Notes: generated by a model from the letters alone, not told the origin. 64,000 nucleotides of DNA from Myxococcus eversor (GCF_010894455.1 NZ_JAAIXY010000003.1:186001-250000); one strand, 5' to 3'; positions 16,397-25,545 are shown, numbered from the stretch's first letter. Numbers and translations are program-made.

Positions 16397-17788
16397 ATGA
16401 AGTCACTGGAGTCCTGGGGGCGCTACCCCCAAGTCGAGCAGCGCACGCAGTCGCTGACGTGGCGCTCGGACGCGCTGCCGCGAATCTCCGGCTCGGTGCT
16501 GCCGCACGGGCTGGGGCGCAGCTATGGCGACTCCTGCCTCAACGGGGGCGGGACGCTGCTGCTCACCTCGGGGTTGGACAAGCTCATCGCCTTCGACGCG
16601 GCCACGGGCGTGGTGCGCTGCGAGGCGGGCGTCACGCTGGACACGCTGTTGCGACTGGCGGCGCCGCGCGGCTGGTTCCTGCCGGTGACGCCGGGCACCA
16701 AGTACGTGACGGTGGGCGGCGCCATCGCCAACGACGTGCACGGGAAGAACCACCACCGGGGCGGGACGTTCGGCCGCTACGTGCGCCGCTTCGAGCTGGT
16801 GCGCTCGGATGGCAGCCGCCGCCTGTGCGCGCCAGACGAAAACCCGGACTGGTACGGCGCGACGATTGGCGGCCTGGGGCTCACCGGGCTCGTCACCTGG
16901 GCGGAGGTGCAACTCAAGCCCATCAGCAACCCGTACGTGCTCCAGGAGACGGTGCCCTTCGGCAACCTGGACGAGTTTCTCGTCGTGGCGCGCGAGTCCG
17001 AGGCCGACCACGAGTTCACCATGGCGTGGGTGGACTGCCTGGCGCGCGGCAAGAAGGTGGGACGGGGGCTGTTGTACCGGGGCAACTTCGCGCCGCCGCA
17101 GTTCGACGGGCTTCCTTTGGCGAAGAGCCATCTGTCGCACGGCATCGGCCTCGCGGTGCCGATGGACATGCCGGCGTTCTGTCTCAACCGGCTGTCGGTG
17201 TCGGCGTTCAACTGGCTCTACTTCCATCGGCAGAACGGCAAGCCGAAGCAGCGGCTGACGCACTACGACCCGTTCTTCTATCCGCTGGATGCCATCTACG
17301 CGTGGAACCGCATCTACGGCAGCCGGGGCTTCCTCCAGTTCCAGTGCGTGGTGCCCTACTCCACCGCGCGCGACGCGCTGAAGGACATCCTGGAGCGCAG
17401 CGCTCGCGGCGGGCTGCCCAGCTTCCTGTCGGTGCTGAAGACCTTCGGTGACATCCCCTCGCCGGGATGGATGTCCTTTCCTCGTCAGGGCGTGACGCTG
17501 GCCATGGACTTCGCCAACCGGGGGGAGAAGACGTACCGGCTGGTGGAGGAGTTGGACCGGGTGACGCGCGAGGCGGGCGGCGCGGTGTACCCGGCGAAGG
17601 ACGCGCGGATGAGTCCGGAGAGCTTCGCGGCGTACTTCCCGCGCCGCTCGGAGTTCGCGGGGTACATCGACCCGGCGTTCTCGTCGTCGTTCTGGCGGCG
17701 GATGAATCCGGTGACGATGCCCTTCTCCCTGGAATCGGAGCGCGCTTCCGGAGCGCCGCATCCCAAGTCCTTGCTTGCGCTTCGCTGA
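16397..17788 (+). CDS. FAD-dependent decaprenylphospho-ribose 2-oxidase-like enzyme (DprE1-like)
   Basis: 463 aa. An N-terminal FAD-binding domain of the VAO/GlcD type has HGLGRSYGDSCLN and GGAIANDVHGKNHH, nearly identical to the DprE1 FAD and substrate loop. The C-terminal part holds YPAKDAR, matching the DprE1 YTAKDSR segment with its catalytic Lys (here Lys401). The cysteine attacked by benzothiazinones in mycobacterial DprE1 (ICVDF) is Ala here (about 369, in LAMDF). It would oxidise polyprenyl-phospho-ribose at C2. It lies 13 bp after the HAD-UbiA gene. Confidence 0.85.
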   Translation: MKSLESWGRYPQVEQRTQSLTWRSDALPRISGSVLPHGLGRSYGDSCLNGGGTLLLTSGLDKLIAFDAATGVVRCEAGVTLDTLLRLAAPRGWFLPVTPGTKYVTVGGAIANDVHGKNHHRGGTFGRYVRRFELVRSDGSRRLCAPDENPDWYGATIGGLGLTGLVTWAEVQLKPISNPYVLQETVPFGNLDEFLVVARESEADHEFTMAWVDCLARGKKVGRGLLYRGNFAPPQFDGLPLAKSHLSHGIGLAVPMDMPAFCLNRLSVSAFNWLYFHRQNGKPKQRLTHYDPFFYPLDAIYAWNRIYGSRGFLQFQCVVPYSTARDALKDILERSARGGLPSFLSVLKTFGDIPSPGWMSFPRQGVTLAMDFANRGEKTYRLVEELDRVTREAGGAVYPAKDARMSPESFAAYFPRRSEFAGYIDPAFSSSFWRRMNPVTMPFSLESERASGAPHPKSLLALR

Positions 17789-17812
17789 CCTCTCTCCGAG
17801 ATTGCCGACCCC

Positions 17813-18550
17813 ATGAAGAAAGTGCTCGTTCTCGGCGCCACCAGCGCCATTGCCCAGGCGACGGTGCGGCTGCTCGCCGCGCGCGGTGCCTCGCTGTACC
17901 TCGTGGGCCGCAACGCGGAGAACCTGGACGCGGTGGCGAAGGACGCCGCCACGCGGGGCGCCGCGAAGGTGGAGTCGAAGGCGGTGGACCTGAACGACTT
18001 CGCCGTGCACGAGGCGCTGGTGGACGGGGCGTTCCAGGCGCTGGGTGGGCTGGACGGCGTGGTGCTGGCGCACGGTGTGTTGGGAGACCAGGCGGAGGCG
18101 CAGCGCTCGTGGACGGCGACGGAGGCGGTGCTGCGCACCAACTTCCTGAGCGCGGCGTCATTGTTGACGGTGCTGGCCAACCGCTTCGAGGCGCAGAAGG
18201 CCGGCACGCTGGTGGTGATTTCGTCGGTGGCGGGAGACCGGGGCCGGCAGAGCAACTACGTGTACGGCACGTCGAAGGGCGCGCTGACCGTGTTCCTCCA
18301 GGGCCTGCGCAACCGCCTGGCGAAGTCCAACGTGGCGGTGGTGACGGTGAAGCCGGGTTTCGTGGACACACCGATGACGGCGCACCTGCCGAAGAACAAG
18401 CTGTTCGCCTCGCCGGAGAAGGTGGCGCGCGGACTGCTCAGCGCCGCCGATTCGCGCAAGAACGAGGTCTACGTTCCCGGCATCTGGGCCATCATCATGC
18501 TCATCATCAAGAGCATCCCGGAATCCGTGTTCAAGAAGTTGAAGCTCTAG
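17813..18550 (+). CDS. SDR oxidoreductase, DprE2-like
   Basis: 245 aa. Classical short-chain dehydrogenase: nucleotide-binding LGATSAIAQ (TGxxxGxG variant), catalytic Ser in VVISSVAGD, and YGTSKGAL (YxxxK). The tail (VYVPGIWAIIMLIIKS) is hydrophobic and ends KKLKL, as in mycobacterial DprE2, which sits at the membrane. With the preceding flavoenzyme it would complete ribose-to-arabinose epimerisation by reducing the 2-keto intermediate. It lies 24 bp after the DprE1-like gene, so one operon is likely. A weak hairpin (18562-18575) follows. Confidence 0.83.
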   Translation: MKKVLVLGATSAIAQATVRLLAARGASLYLVGRNAENLDAVAKDAATRGAAKVESKAVDLNDFAVHEALVDGAFQALGGLDGVVLAHGVLGDQAEAQRSWTATEAVLRTNFLSAASLLTVLANRFEAQKAGTLVVISSVAGDRGRQSNYVYGTSKGALTVFLQGLRNRLAKSNVAVVTVKPGFVDTPMTAHLPKNKLFASPEKVARGLLSAADSRKNEVYVPGIWAIIMLIIKSIPESVFKKLKL

Positions 18551-18614
18551 CTGTAAACGAACGCCGTCAGCGGCGCGGCTTGTCGGACGGCCCTGCTATC
18601 TCCACACTCGGGGC

Positions 18615-19205
18615 ATGGCCTACGGCAAACGCGAAACAGAGGGTGTCGCGACCCTCGCCGACATCGAGGCCCTGCCCGAGGGCGTCGTGGGCGAGGTCAT
18701 CGAAGGAACGTTGTATGTGCATGCCCAGCCGCGTGCTGGGCACATGGACCTTATTGGAGCCTTGAACGTAGTGCTCCGTGGTCCGTTCCAGCAGGGCATC
18801 GGTGGACCAGGCGACTGGTGGATTCAGATGAAGCCAGGGGTTCGGCTGGAGTGCTCGCCTGAGTTCGTTCCGGACCTCGCGGGATGGCGCAAGGAGCGGG
18901 TGGCGCTGTTTCCGGCGGGCTGGTGGTCCCTGCCTCCGGATTGGGCCTGCGAAATCCTGTCACCGTCGACGCGTGGCTACGACACACGCATCAAGCGCCC
19001 GTTCTACGCGAGGCTGGGAGTCCAGCATCTGTGGTTCATCGACCTGGACACGCGCACGCTCACAGTGAGCGAGCTGCGCGATGGACTCTGGACGGAAGTG
19101 GGGAACTACGGTGATGCGGACGTCGTCCGCGTGCCTCCGTTCGACGACATCGAGTTGAAGCTCGGTAGGCTGTGGCCGCTTTTGGAGACACCCGACACCG
19201 AGTAG
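18615..19205 (+). CDS. Uma2-family (DUF820) endonuclease-like protein, copy 1
   Basis: 196 aa. The PD-(D/E)XK-like core of Uma2 proteins is visible: FVPDLAGWRKER, then WACEILSPSTRGYD and KRPFYARLGVQHLWFIDLD. These proteins are widespread in cyanobacteria and myxobacteria, and their function is unclear. It is followed by a close paralogue whose homology extends through the 5' untranslated sequence, so the pair arose by tandem duplication. Confidence 0.85.
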   Translation: MAYGKRETEGVATLADIEALPEGVVGEVIEGTLYVHAQPRAGHMDLIGALNVVLRGPFQQGIGGPGDWWIQMKPGVRLECSPEFVPDLAGWRKERVALFPAGWWSLPPDWACEILSPSTRGYDTRIKRPFYARLGVQHLWFIDLDTRTLTVSELRDGLWTEVGNYGDADVVRVPPFDDIELKLGRLWPLLETPDTE

Positions 19206-19255
19206 CCGCCTCCACGCGGCTTGTCAGACCGCGCTGCTATCTCCACACTCGGGGC

Positions 19256-19843
19256 ATGGCCTACGGCAAGCGCGAGACAGGGGGTGTCGCGACCCTCGCC
19301 GACATCGAGGCTCTGCCCGAGGGCGTCGTGGGCGAGATCATCGATGGAGCGCTGTACACGCATGCCCGCCCTGGTGGCGGACATGTCTATTTCGGGCTGA
19401 GACTCTTTGGTGAGCTGGATGGTCCGTTCCAGCTCGGAAACTCCGGGCCCGGCGGCTGGTGGCTCATGGTCGAGCCCGGCGTACAGGCCTCGGGCTCCCC
19501 CGAGTTCATCCCGGACCTCGCTGGCTGGCGACGAGAACGCGTCGCCACACTCCCCGAACGGCAGTGGACCACGGAACCCGACTGGGTCTGCGAAATCCTG
19601 TCGCCGTCGACACGTGCGTATGACCTGCGCATCAAGCGCCCGTTCTACGCACGCCTCGGAATCAAGCACCTTTGGTTCATCGACCTGGACTCACGCACGC
19701 TCACCGTGAGCGAGCTGCGTGACGGGCAATGGGCCGAGCTGGGCATCTACAACGAGGACAACGTACTCATCCGAGTCCCACCCTTCGAGGACCTGGAGCT
19801 GCGCTGGGGCTGGCTCTGGCGCGTTCTTCAACGCACCGACTGA
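19256..19843 (+). CDS. Uma2-family (DUF820) endonuclease-like protein, copy 2
   Basis: 195 aa from ATG 19256, chosen because this ATG and about 50 upstream bases align with the first copy. It contains FIPDLAGWRRER, WVCEILSPSTRAYD and KHLWFIDLDSRTLTVSELRDG, the last nearly identical to copy 1. The central third (residues 45-75) has diverged most. The retained acidic and Lys residues of the PD-(D/E)XK core suggest both copies are still functional. It converges on the aldo/keto reductase gene. Confidence 0.85.
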   Translation: MAYGKRETGGVATLADIEALPEGVVGEIIDGALYTHARPGGGHVYFGLRLFGELDGPFQLGNSGPGGWWLMVEPGVQASGSPEFIPDLAGWRRERVATLPERQWTTEPDWVCEILSPSTRAYDLRIKRPFYARLGIKHLWFIDLDSRTLTVSELRDGQWAELGIYNEDNVLIRVPPFEDLELRWGWLWRVLQRTD

Positions 19844-19869
19844 GCCAACCTCCAGCGCGGGCATGACAC

Positions 19870-20985
19870 TCAGCGCACCGCCGGACGGAACCACGTCGGC
19901 TCGGCGCGCACGGACGTCCCGCCAGTGAACATGCCGCTGGTGAAGAACGCGTTCTCGAAGAAGATGTACGGGTGCACCAGCTCCGGGCGACCGGCGGCGG
20001 CCAGCTTCGCCGACTGCGCCTCCGGAATCTCCACGTCCAGGGCACGCAGGTTCGCCTCGAGCTGCTCCAGCTTCGTCGCCCCGATGATGGTGGACGCCAC
20101 CCCCGGCCTCCGGGTCACCCACGCCAGCGCCACCTGCGCGGGCGGCTTGTCCAACTCCCGCGCCACCTCCATCAGCGTGTCCACGATGCGCCAGTTCTTC
20201 TCCGTGAAGAGCTTCTCCATCCCAGGATTGCCACGTCCCTGGACGGCCGGCAGTCGGCCCTCGCCCTTCGCGACCAGCCCCTCTCGCGCGTACTTGCCCG
20301 ACAACAACCCCGACGCCAGCGGGCTCCACGGGGTGATGCTCGCCCCCAGCTCCAGCACGGCCGGGATGTGCTCCCGCTCGATGTTGCGCTCCACCAGCGA
20401 GTACTCCAGCTGCAACGCGACGATGCGCTCCCAGCCCTCACGCTCCGCCAGCGTCTGCGCCCGCGCGAAGTACCAGGCCGGCACGTCCGACAGGCCGATG
20501 TAGCGAATCTTCCCCGCCCTCACGAGGTCCGTCAGCGTGCTCATCACCTCCTCCATCGGAGTGATGCCGTCCCACGCGTGCATCCAGTACAGGTCCAGGT
20601 AGTCCGTCTTCAGCCGGCGAAGCGAACCCTCCACCGCGCGGTGGATGTTCTTGCGGCCGTTGCCTCCCGCGTTCGGGTCTCCAGGCGACGTGTTCACCGT
20701 GAACTTGGTCGCGATGACGGCGCCGTCACGCCCACCCTGCTTCGCGAAGTAGTCCCCGATGATCTCCTCGCTCGTGCCGTTGGTGTAGCCGTCCGCCGTG
20801 TCGAGGAAGTTGCCCCCCGCCTCCAGGTAGCGGGCCAGCAGGCGGTGCGCCGTGTCCTTGGGGCTGCCCCAGCCCCACTCCGTGCCGAACGTCATGGTCC
20901 CCAGGGCCAGCGGGCTCACCCTCAACCCCGAGCGCCCCAGCAGGTGGTAGCGGGAAAGCGAGCCGATGCGGTTCGTCGTCGTCAT
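19870..20985 (-). CDS. Aldo/keto reductase
   Basis: 371 aa from ATG 20985. AKR hallmarks: GNFLDTADGYTNGTSEE (catalytic Asp/Tyr), VIATKFTVN (Lys), LDLYWMHAWD (His), and a NADPH-binding C-terminal part with VASTIIGATKLEQLEANL. The substrate is unknown; this is the YajO/YhdN-like oxidoreductase group. It is divergently transcribed from a LysR regulator 90 bp away, the classic arrangement for a regulator controlling its neighbour. Confidence 0.9.
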   Translation of the reverse strand: MTTTNRIGSLSRYHLLGRSGLRVSPLALGTMTFGTEWGWGSPKDTAHRLLARYLEAGGNFLDTADGYTNGTSEEIIGDYFAKQGGRDGAVIATKFTVNTSPGDPNAGGNGRKNIHRAVEGSLRRLKTDYLDLYWMHAWDGITPMEEVMSTLTDLVRAGKIRYIGLSDVPAWYFARAQTLAEREGWERIVALQLEYSLVERNIEREHIPAVLELGASITPWSPLASGLLSGKYAREGLVAKGEGRLPAVQGRGNPGMEKLFTEKNWRIVDTLMEVARELDKPPAQVALAWVTRRPGVASTIIGATKLEQLEANLRALDVEIPEAQSAKLAAAGRPELVHPYIFFENAFFTSGMFTGGTSVRAEPTWFRPAVR

Positions 20986-21075
20986 GCGTGCCTCCGTGAA
21001 TGACCTCAAATTGCCGCCCGAGGGCTTTTCGGAGAAGCGGCACGATTCGAAAGCACTGTTTAGGATGGCTTCATA

Positions 21076-21987
21076 ATGGCACTGACCCCACTCAACGAGC
21101 TGGCCGTGTTCGTCTCCGTCGCCCGGCACAAGAGCTTCACGCGGGCCGCGAAGGAGCTGGGTGTCTCCACCTCCGCGGTGAGTCAGTCCGTGCGGCTGCT
21201 GGAGGAGCGCGTCCAACAAGCGCTGTTCTTCCGGACCACGCGGAACGTGTCGCTCACCGACGCCGGCCAGCGATTGCTGGAGCGCGCCGCGCCCGGACTG
21301 GAGTCGGCCCTCAACGCGCTCGAACACCTGTCCGCCGACGCCACCCAGCTCACCGGCACCCTGCGCCTCACGGTGCCCGGCATCGCCCTGGCCAGCGTCA
21401 TCGAGCCGGTGCTGCCTCGCTTCCTCCGGGAGAATCCCCACGTCCACGCGGAGGTGCGCGTGTCGGACAGGCTCGTGGACATCGTCGAGGAAGGACTCGA
21501 CGCGGGATTGCGGCTGGTGGAAGCCGTGGAGAAGGACATGGTGCAGGTGCGCCTCACGCCCGCCTTCCGCTTCATGGTCCTCGCCTCCCCGGCCTACCTG
21601 AAGCGCCACGGCACTCCGCTGCGCCCCGAGGACCTGGCGAAGCATGACTGCATCACCTACCGCGCGCCCACGACGGGCCTGCCCTATCACTGGGAGCTGG
21701 AGCGAGGACGCAAGGAGCTGCGCGTCCAGGTGAAGGGCCAACTGGCCACGGACCACGCCGAGGTCATGTTCCGCATGGCGGTGGCGGGCGTGGGGCTGAC
21801 CTATCTGGCGGAGCTGCAGGTCGCCCCTGCCCTGCGTGCGGGGACCCTCGTGCCGGTGCTGGAGGACTGGGCGCCCTCCGTCCCAGGCATCTTCCTGTAC
21901 TACCCCCACCGCGCCCGCGCCTCACCACCGCTGCGCGCGTTCATCGCCCTGGCGCGCAAGCTGCTCCCTACCCACGGCCCCGCTTGA
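21076..21987 (+). CDS. LysR-family transcriptional regulator
   Basis: 303 aa. N-terminal winged helix-turn-helix with FVSVARHKSFTRAAKELGVS and SQSVRLLEERVQQALFFRTT, then a substrate-binding domain of the GcvA/CrgA-like group. Divergent from the aldo/keto reductase, which is its probable target together with its own promoter in the 90-bp gap. The inducer is unknown. Confidence 0.9.
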   Translation: MALTPLNELAVFVSVARHKSFTRAAKELGVSTSAVSQSVRLLEERVQQALFFRTTRNVSLTDAGQRLLERAAPGLESALNALEHLSADATQLTGTLRLTVPGIALASVIEPVLPRFLRENPHVHAEVRVSDRLVDIVEEGLDAGLRLVEAVEKDMVQVRLTPAFRFMVLASPAYLKRHGTPLRPEDLAKHDCITYRAPTTGLPYHWELERGRKELRVQVKGQLATDHAEVMFRMAVAGVGLTYLAELQVAPALRAGTLVPVLEDWAPSVPGIFLYYPHRARASPPLRAFIALARKLLPTHGPA

Positions 21988-21996
21988 GCCGACGCC

Positions 21997-22773
21997 TCAC
22001 GCTGGCAGCGGCGGCTCCGCGAGGAACGCCAACGCCGTGCGCGCGAAGGCCTCGCGCTGCTCCCCATAGATGGGGCCATGGCCACCGCCGGGGACGACCC
22101 ACAGTCGGGACGCGGGAATGGCGCGGTACAACTCCACCGACAGCTCCAGCGGATAGAGCGGGTCCTGGTCTCCCTGGACGAGCAGCGTCGGCGCACGCAC
22201 CGTGCCCAGCAGCGGCGGCGTAAAGGTCATGTCGTCGAAGCTGTTCGCGAAGCCTCGGCCGTGTCGCCAGAGCTCGCGAATCTGCGCGTCTCCGTGGACG
22301 TGCTTGGAGCGCATGTCCGCCCACTCCGCCTCGGTGCGCGATTCCTCCGTGAAGGTGGCCATGATGCGGCGGGCCTGCGCGGGGTAGTACGGCGTGCTGG
22401 AGACGAGCACCATCCGCTCCACGCGGCCCGGCGCTCGCGTCGCGATGTGCAGCAGCGTGTTGCCTCCCAGGCTCATGCCGATGGCGCGGAAGCGCTCGAT
22501 GCCCAGCGAGTCCAACAGCGCGAGCACGTCCGCCGCGCACTGGCGCGTGGTGAAGTCCTCCGACGGATTGCCGCTCCGGCCGTGGCCTCGCAAGTCCGGG
22601 ATGACAAGCCGGTACTGGCGAGCGAGCGCATCCAAATCGAACACGTGGGCCCAGTCCGCGCCCGTTCCCGTGAAGCCGTGGAGGAGGACGAGCGGAGGTC
22701 CGTCGCCCAGCAGCGTGTGATGCAGCAATGGGCCATCGAGCGTGGCCGTGCGCGGGTCTCTCGTCGCGTTCAT
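21997..22773 (-). CDS. Alpha/beta hydrolase
   Basis: 258 aa from ATG 22773, which has a good upstream ribosome site (GGCAGGAG). Oxyanion region LVLLHGFTGTGADW, nucleophile elbow GMSLGGN, Asp in VQGDQDPLYP and His in PGGGHGPIYG make a complete catalytic triad. It is similar to epoxide hydrolase and 3-oxoadipate enol-lactonase type enzymes; the substrate cannot be told. It is convergent with the LysR gene (9 bp apart). Confidence 0.87.
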   Translation of the reverse strand: MNATRDPRTATLDGPLLHHTLLGDGPPLVLLHGFTGTGADWAHVFDLDALARQYRLVIPDLRGHGRSGNPSEDFTTRQCAADVLALLDSLGIERFRAIGMSLGGNTLLHIATRAPGRVERMVLVSSTPYYPAQARRIMATFTEESRTEAEWADMRSKHVHGDAQIRELWRHGRGFANSFDDMTFTPPLLGTVRAPTLLVQGDQDPLYPLELSVELYRAIPASRLWVVPGGGHGPIYGEQREAFARTALAFLAEPPLPA

Positions 22774-22920
22774 CTCCTGCCTCCCGTGAGGGACCGAAGG
22801 GGTTCCGGTCGCGAGGGGAAGTACGGGAGACCCGTACAACTTGATAGCTGCGTTCTTTTCCGCAAAACTGCTTCGCGGCACCACGGCATGGGAGTTCACG
22901 CTAGGCCGGACGTCGCAGCG

Positions 22921-23484
22921 CTAGTCGAGTGCTCCGTCGATGATCTTCTTGGCGACGCCGAACGAGAAGCCGGCGCGAGCCAGCGCCGCGAGGTCGCGTT
23001 TGCGATTCTCCTCTCGCTTCGCCAAATCTTTGCGGAAGGGACCCAGTCGCTTCTTCCGGGCCCAGATGCGCGCGGCGTCTTCGTCGGAGACCTCCGCGGT
23101 GGCCAGCGCCACCTTGCGCTGCACCAGGTCCGCGTCCACGCCCTTCATCCGCAGCTTCTGGGCAATCATCCGCGTGCTGCGGCCGGAGGCGCGCAGCGAC
23201 TGTGCCTTCATCCCCGCATAGGTGTCGTCGTTGATGAGGTTGTTGCGGACGAGCTTCTGCGCGAGCGCGTCAATCCACCCGAGCGCCTCGGTGCGGTCTC
23301 CGCCGTGCTCCTTCACCGAGCGGTCCACCCGGCGCACCAGCACGCGCTTCAACTGGCTCACCGTGGAGGCGTAGCGCTTGACGTAGTGGAGCGCCACGTT
23401 CTCCAGATAGCGGGCGGACACCTTCCGGGGTCGCTTCTGCTTCCTGGGAGGCCTGCTGTCCTGTCCGGTCCGGTCGTCGTCCAC
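22921..23484 (-). CDS. recX: Regulatory protein RecX
   Basis: 187 aa, GTG start. Three-helix RecX repeats are recognisable: ALHYVKRYASTVSQLKRVL, then LVRNNLINDDTYAGMKAQSL and RMIAQKLRMKGVDADLV, the usual spacing of RecX repeats. RecX caps RecA filaments and inhibits recombination. A basic N-terminal extension (PPRKQKRPRK) is present. recA is not in the window, so it is not operonic with its partner. Confidence 0.85.
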   Translation of the reverse strand: MDDDRTGQDSRPPRKQKRPRKVSARYLENVALHYVKRYASTVSQLKRVLVRRVDRSVKEHGGDRTEALGWIDALAQKLVRNNLINDDTYAGMKAQSLRASGRSTRMIAQKLRMKGVDADLVQRKVALATAEVSDEDAARIWARKKRLGPFRKDLAKREENRKRDLAALARAGFSFGVAKKIIDGALD

Positions 23485-23603
23485 GTGGCCCCCTATCTAC
23501 CAGGGGCGTCTGACCCGGACGCGAAACAAGAGCCCACAAGTCCTCAACACCCGAGCGGGCGGCCGAGCGGCACACCCGCCTCCTCGCGACTCAACGAGTT
23601 GGA

Positions 23604-23840
23604 ATGACACAGCTCGTGGGCACGGGCGTCCCGAACGCCAGAGCCGCACAGAGAGATGAAGCGACACAGCCAGCGGGCGCGGGAGTGCCGGGCGCCAGGG
23701 CCTCGCAGAGAGGTGGAGCGGCGCAATTCGCGGGTGAGAGGGAGTGCTGGGCACCAGGGCCGTTCAGAGAGGCGGAGCGGCGCAGCTCGCGGGCACGGGC
23801 GTCCCCGGCGCCAGGGCCTCGCACAGGGGGCTTCCCGAGG
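23604..23840. repeat. Four degenerate tandem copies of the PafA-like gene 3' end
   Basis: Units of about 57-60 bp starting near 23604, 23661, 23719 and 23778 share words such as CCAGGGCCTCGCAGAGAG on the plus strand. On the minus strand they encode variants of LCEALAPGTPVPASCAAPP, which is the C-terminus of the phosphatase at 23764-25479. The outermost copies lie beyond the stop codon. This is not CRISPR: the units are contiguous with no spacers. Confidence 0.8.
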
Positions 23841-25479
23841 CCTCCGGCAACGTCACGCCCAGCCACGTGGCCAGTGTGGGCGCCAGGTCCAGCGGAGTAA
23901 CAGGTCGCCCCTGGCGCACGGCGGAAAGCCCCTGGCCGAAGAGGATGAGCGGCACGTGGATGTCGTACTCGTATGGCGTTCCGTGGGTGCTCGCATGCTC
24001 GTCGTCCGGAGCCAACAGCACATGCGGGTCCGCGATGATGACCAGCTCTCCGGACCGCTCCGCCACGTATTCGCCGCGCACCCTCCGCGCGAAGCCCTGC
24101 TCACGGCCCGCGCTCACGTCCGAGGCGGAGATGACATCGGCGATGCCCGGCAGCACGCGGACCGCCTTGCGCGCCACCTCGACCGCCTCTTCCAGCCGCA
24201 CCTTCCTCGCCTTCAACCGCGCCTGCCGCAGATACAGGTGCGGCGCGCTGAAGGCCTCCACCCAATCGTCCGCACCGAACGCCTGGTCCAGCGCCGCATC
24301 CACCGCGCGCGTCACGAGCGTCCCCGACATGCGCTGCTCGGCCCGAGCCGGCGCGGGCGCCATCCCATGGTCCGCGCTCACGGCCACCAACACCTTCGAC
24401 AACCCCACCTCTCGCTCCAACGACTCCAGGAACACCGCCAGCGCCCTGTCCAGCCGCAGCAACATGTCCACCGTCTCGTGGCTCTCCGGACCAAAGCCGT
24501 GGCTCACCACGTCCACGCTCGACACGCCAATGGCCAGCAAGTCCCTGGCACCGGGGCGCGTGCCCAGCGCTTCGGCCCTCACGCCCGAGAGGGCGAACTC
24601 GAACAACCTCTCCGCGCCCAGCGGCGTGTAGAGGAAGGCATCCTCGGTGGTGAGCGGATGGGGGAACGTGCGTCCCAGTCCCTCGGGTGGACGCTCACGG
24701 GCATCGTCGTCCGGCCCCAGGGCGGCGTACGTCGCCACCTCCGCGCCTCGCGCCCACGCGCCACCCTTCTGGGAGACCTGGGCGTCATTCCAGGTGGAGA
24801 CCCAGGACGGCAGGTGCTCCGCGTGGTGACGGCTCGTCGTGAAGCCCTTCGTGCCCCACCAGTATGCCTGTCCCCGGTGGCCTCCCAACATGATGGCGGC
24901 GCGGTCCTTCAACGAGACGGACAGCACGCGCGAAGAAGCCCCATGCGTCGCGAGCAACCGGTCCCCCAACGTCGATACTCGGAGGCGCCGGGGTGACACG
25001 CCCTTGCCCTTCGGGTCATCCAGCGGAGGGCTCGCGGAGTCGCGCACGCAGCTCACCTCCGCGCCGGACTCCCGCTCGTACCACTCGTTGGAGATGATGC
25101 CATGCACGCCGGGCAGCGCCCCGGTCGCCAGCGTGGCATGCCCCGGACACGTCTTCGTCGTCGCATAGGGATAGCGCGCGGAGTCGAAGACGGTGCCGCC
25201 CTCGAGCAATCTGCGGAAACCTCCCGGCCCCATCCGGTGACGCCAGCGCTCCAGGTCGTCGTAGCGCAGCCCATCGAACACCAGGAACACCACCAGCGAC
25301 GGACGCACCTCCTCCACCGATGACACCACGGCCCTCGTGGGCCCCCGGGCCGGAACCACCGCGCGCGGTCCTGGCTTGCCCGAGGACGACTCCACCTCCC
25401 GCGCCACTCCCGTCCCCGCGCCCAACACCATCCACAGCCAGCCGACCGACACGAATGTCCGACTCCACGAACCCGTCAT
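23764..25479 (-). CDS. PafA-like alkaline phosphatase / type I phosphodiesterase
   Basis: 571 aa with an N-terminal signal region (FVSVGWLWMVLGAGTGVA). Metal-binding VFDGLRYDD (Asp69) and nucleophile region TTKTCPGHATL (probable Thr110) match PafA and the nucleotide pyrophosphatase/phosphodiesterase superfamily. Further metal ligands lie in SADHGMAPAP. Its role would be periplasmic phosphate ester hydrolysis. The C-terminal 20 residues belong to a repeat unit that continues past the stop, so the end of the protein may vary between strains. Confidence 0.87.
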   Translation of the reverse strand: MTGSWSRTFVSVGWLWMVLGAGTGVAREVESSSGKPGPRAVVPARGPTRAVVSSVEEVRPSLVVFLVFDGLRYDDLERWRHRMGPGGFRRLLEGGTVFDSARYPYATTKTCPGHATLATGALPGVHGIISNEWYERESGAEVSCVRDSASPPLDDPKGKGVSPRRLRVSTLGDRLLATHGASSRVLSVSLKDRAAIMLGGHRGQAYWWGTKGFTTSRHHAEHLPSWVSTWNDAQVSQKGGAWARGAEVATYAALGPDDDARERPPEGLGRTFPHPLTTEDAFLYTPLGAERLFEFALSGVRAEALGTRPGARDLLAIGVSSVDVVSHGFGPESHETVDMLLRLDRALAVFLESLEREVGLSKVLVAVSADHGMAPAPARAEQRMSGTLVTRAVDAALDQAFGADDWVEAFSAPHLYLRQARLKARKVRLEEAVEVARKAVRVLPGIADVISASDVSAGREQGFARRVRGEYVAERSGELVIIADPHVLLAPDDEHASTHGTPYEYDIHVPLILFGQGLSAVRQGRPVTPLDLAPTLATWLGVTLPEASGSPLCEALAPGTPVPASCAAPPL

Positions 25480-25545
25480 GACTCCACCTCCGACACCGCG
25501 TATCCCGCGATGTGGAGGGCATCCTGCGAGCGCGCCTCTCCATCA

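Noticed and set aside
23604..23840. Tandem repeats as a CRISPR array
   Set aside because: Units are contiguous and degenerate with no spacers; they encode a variant of the phosphatase C-terminus and no cas genes are present.
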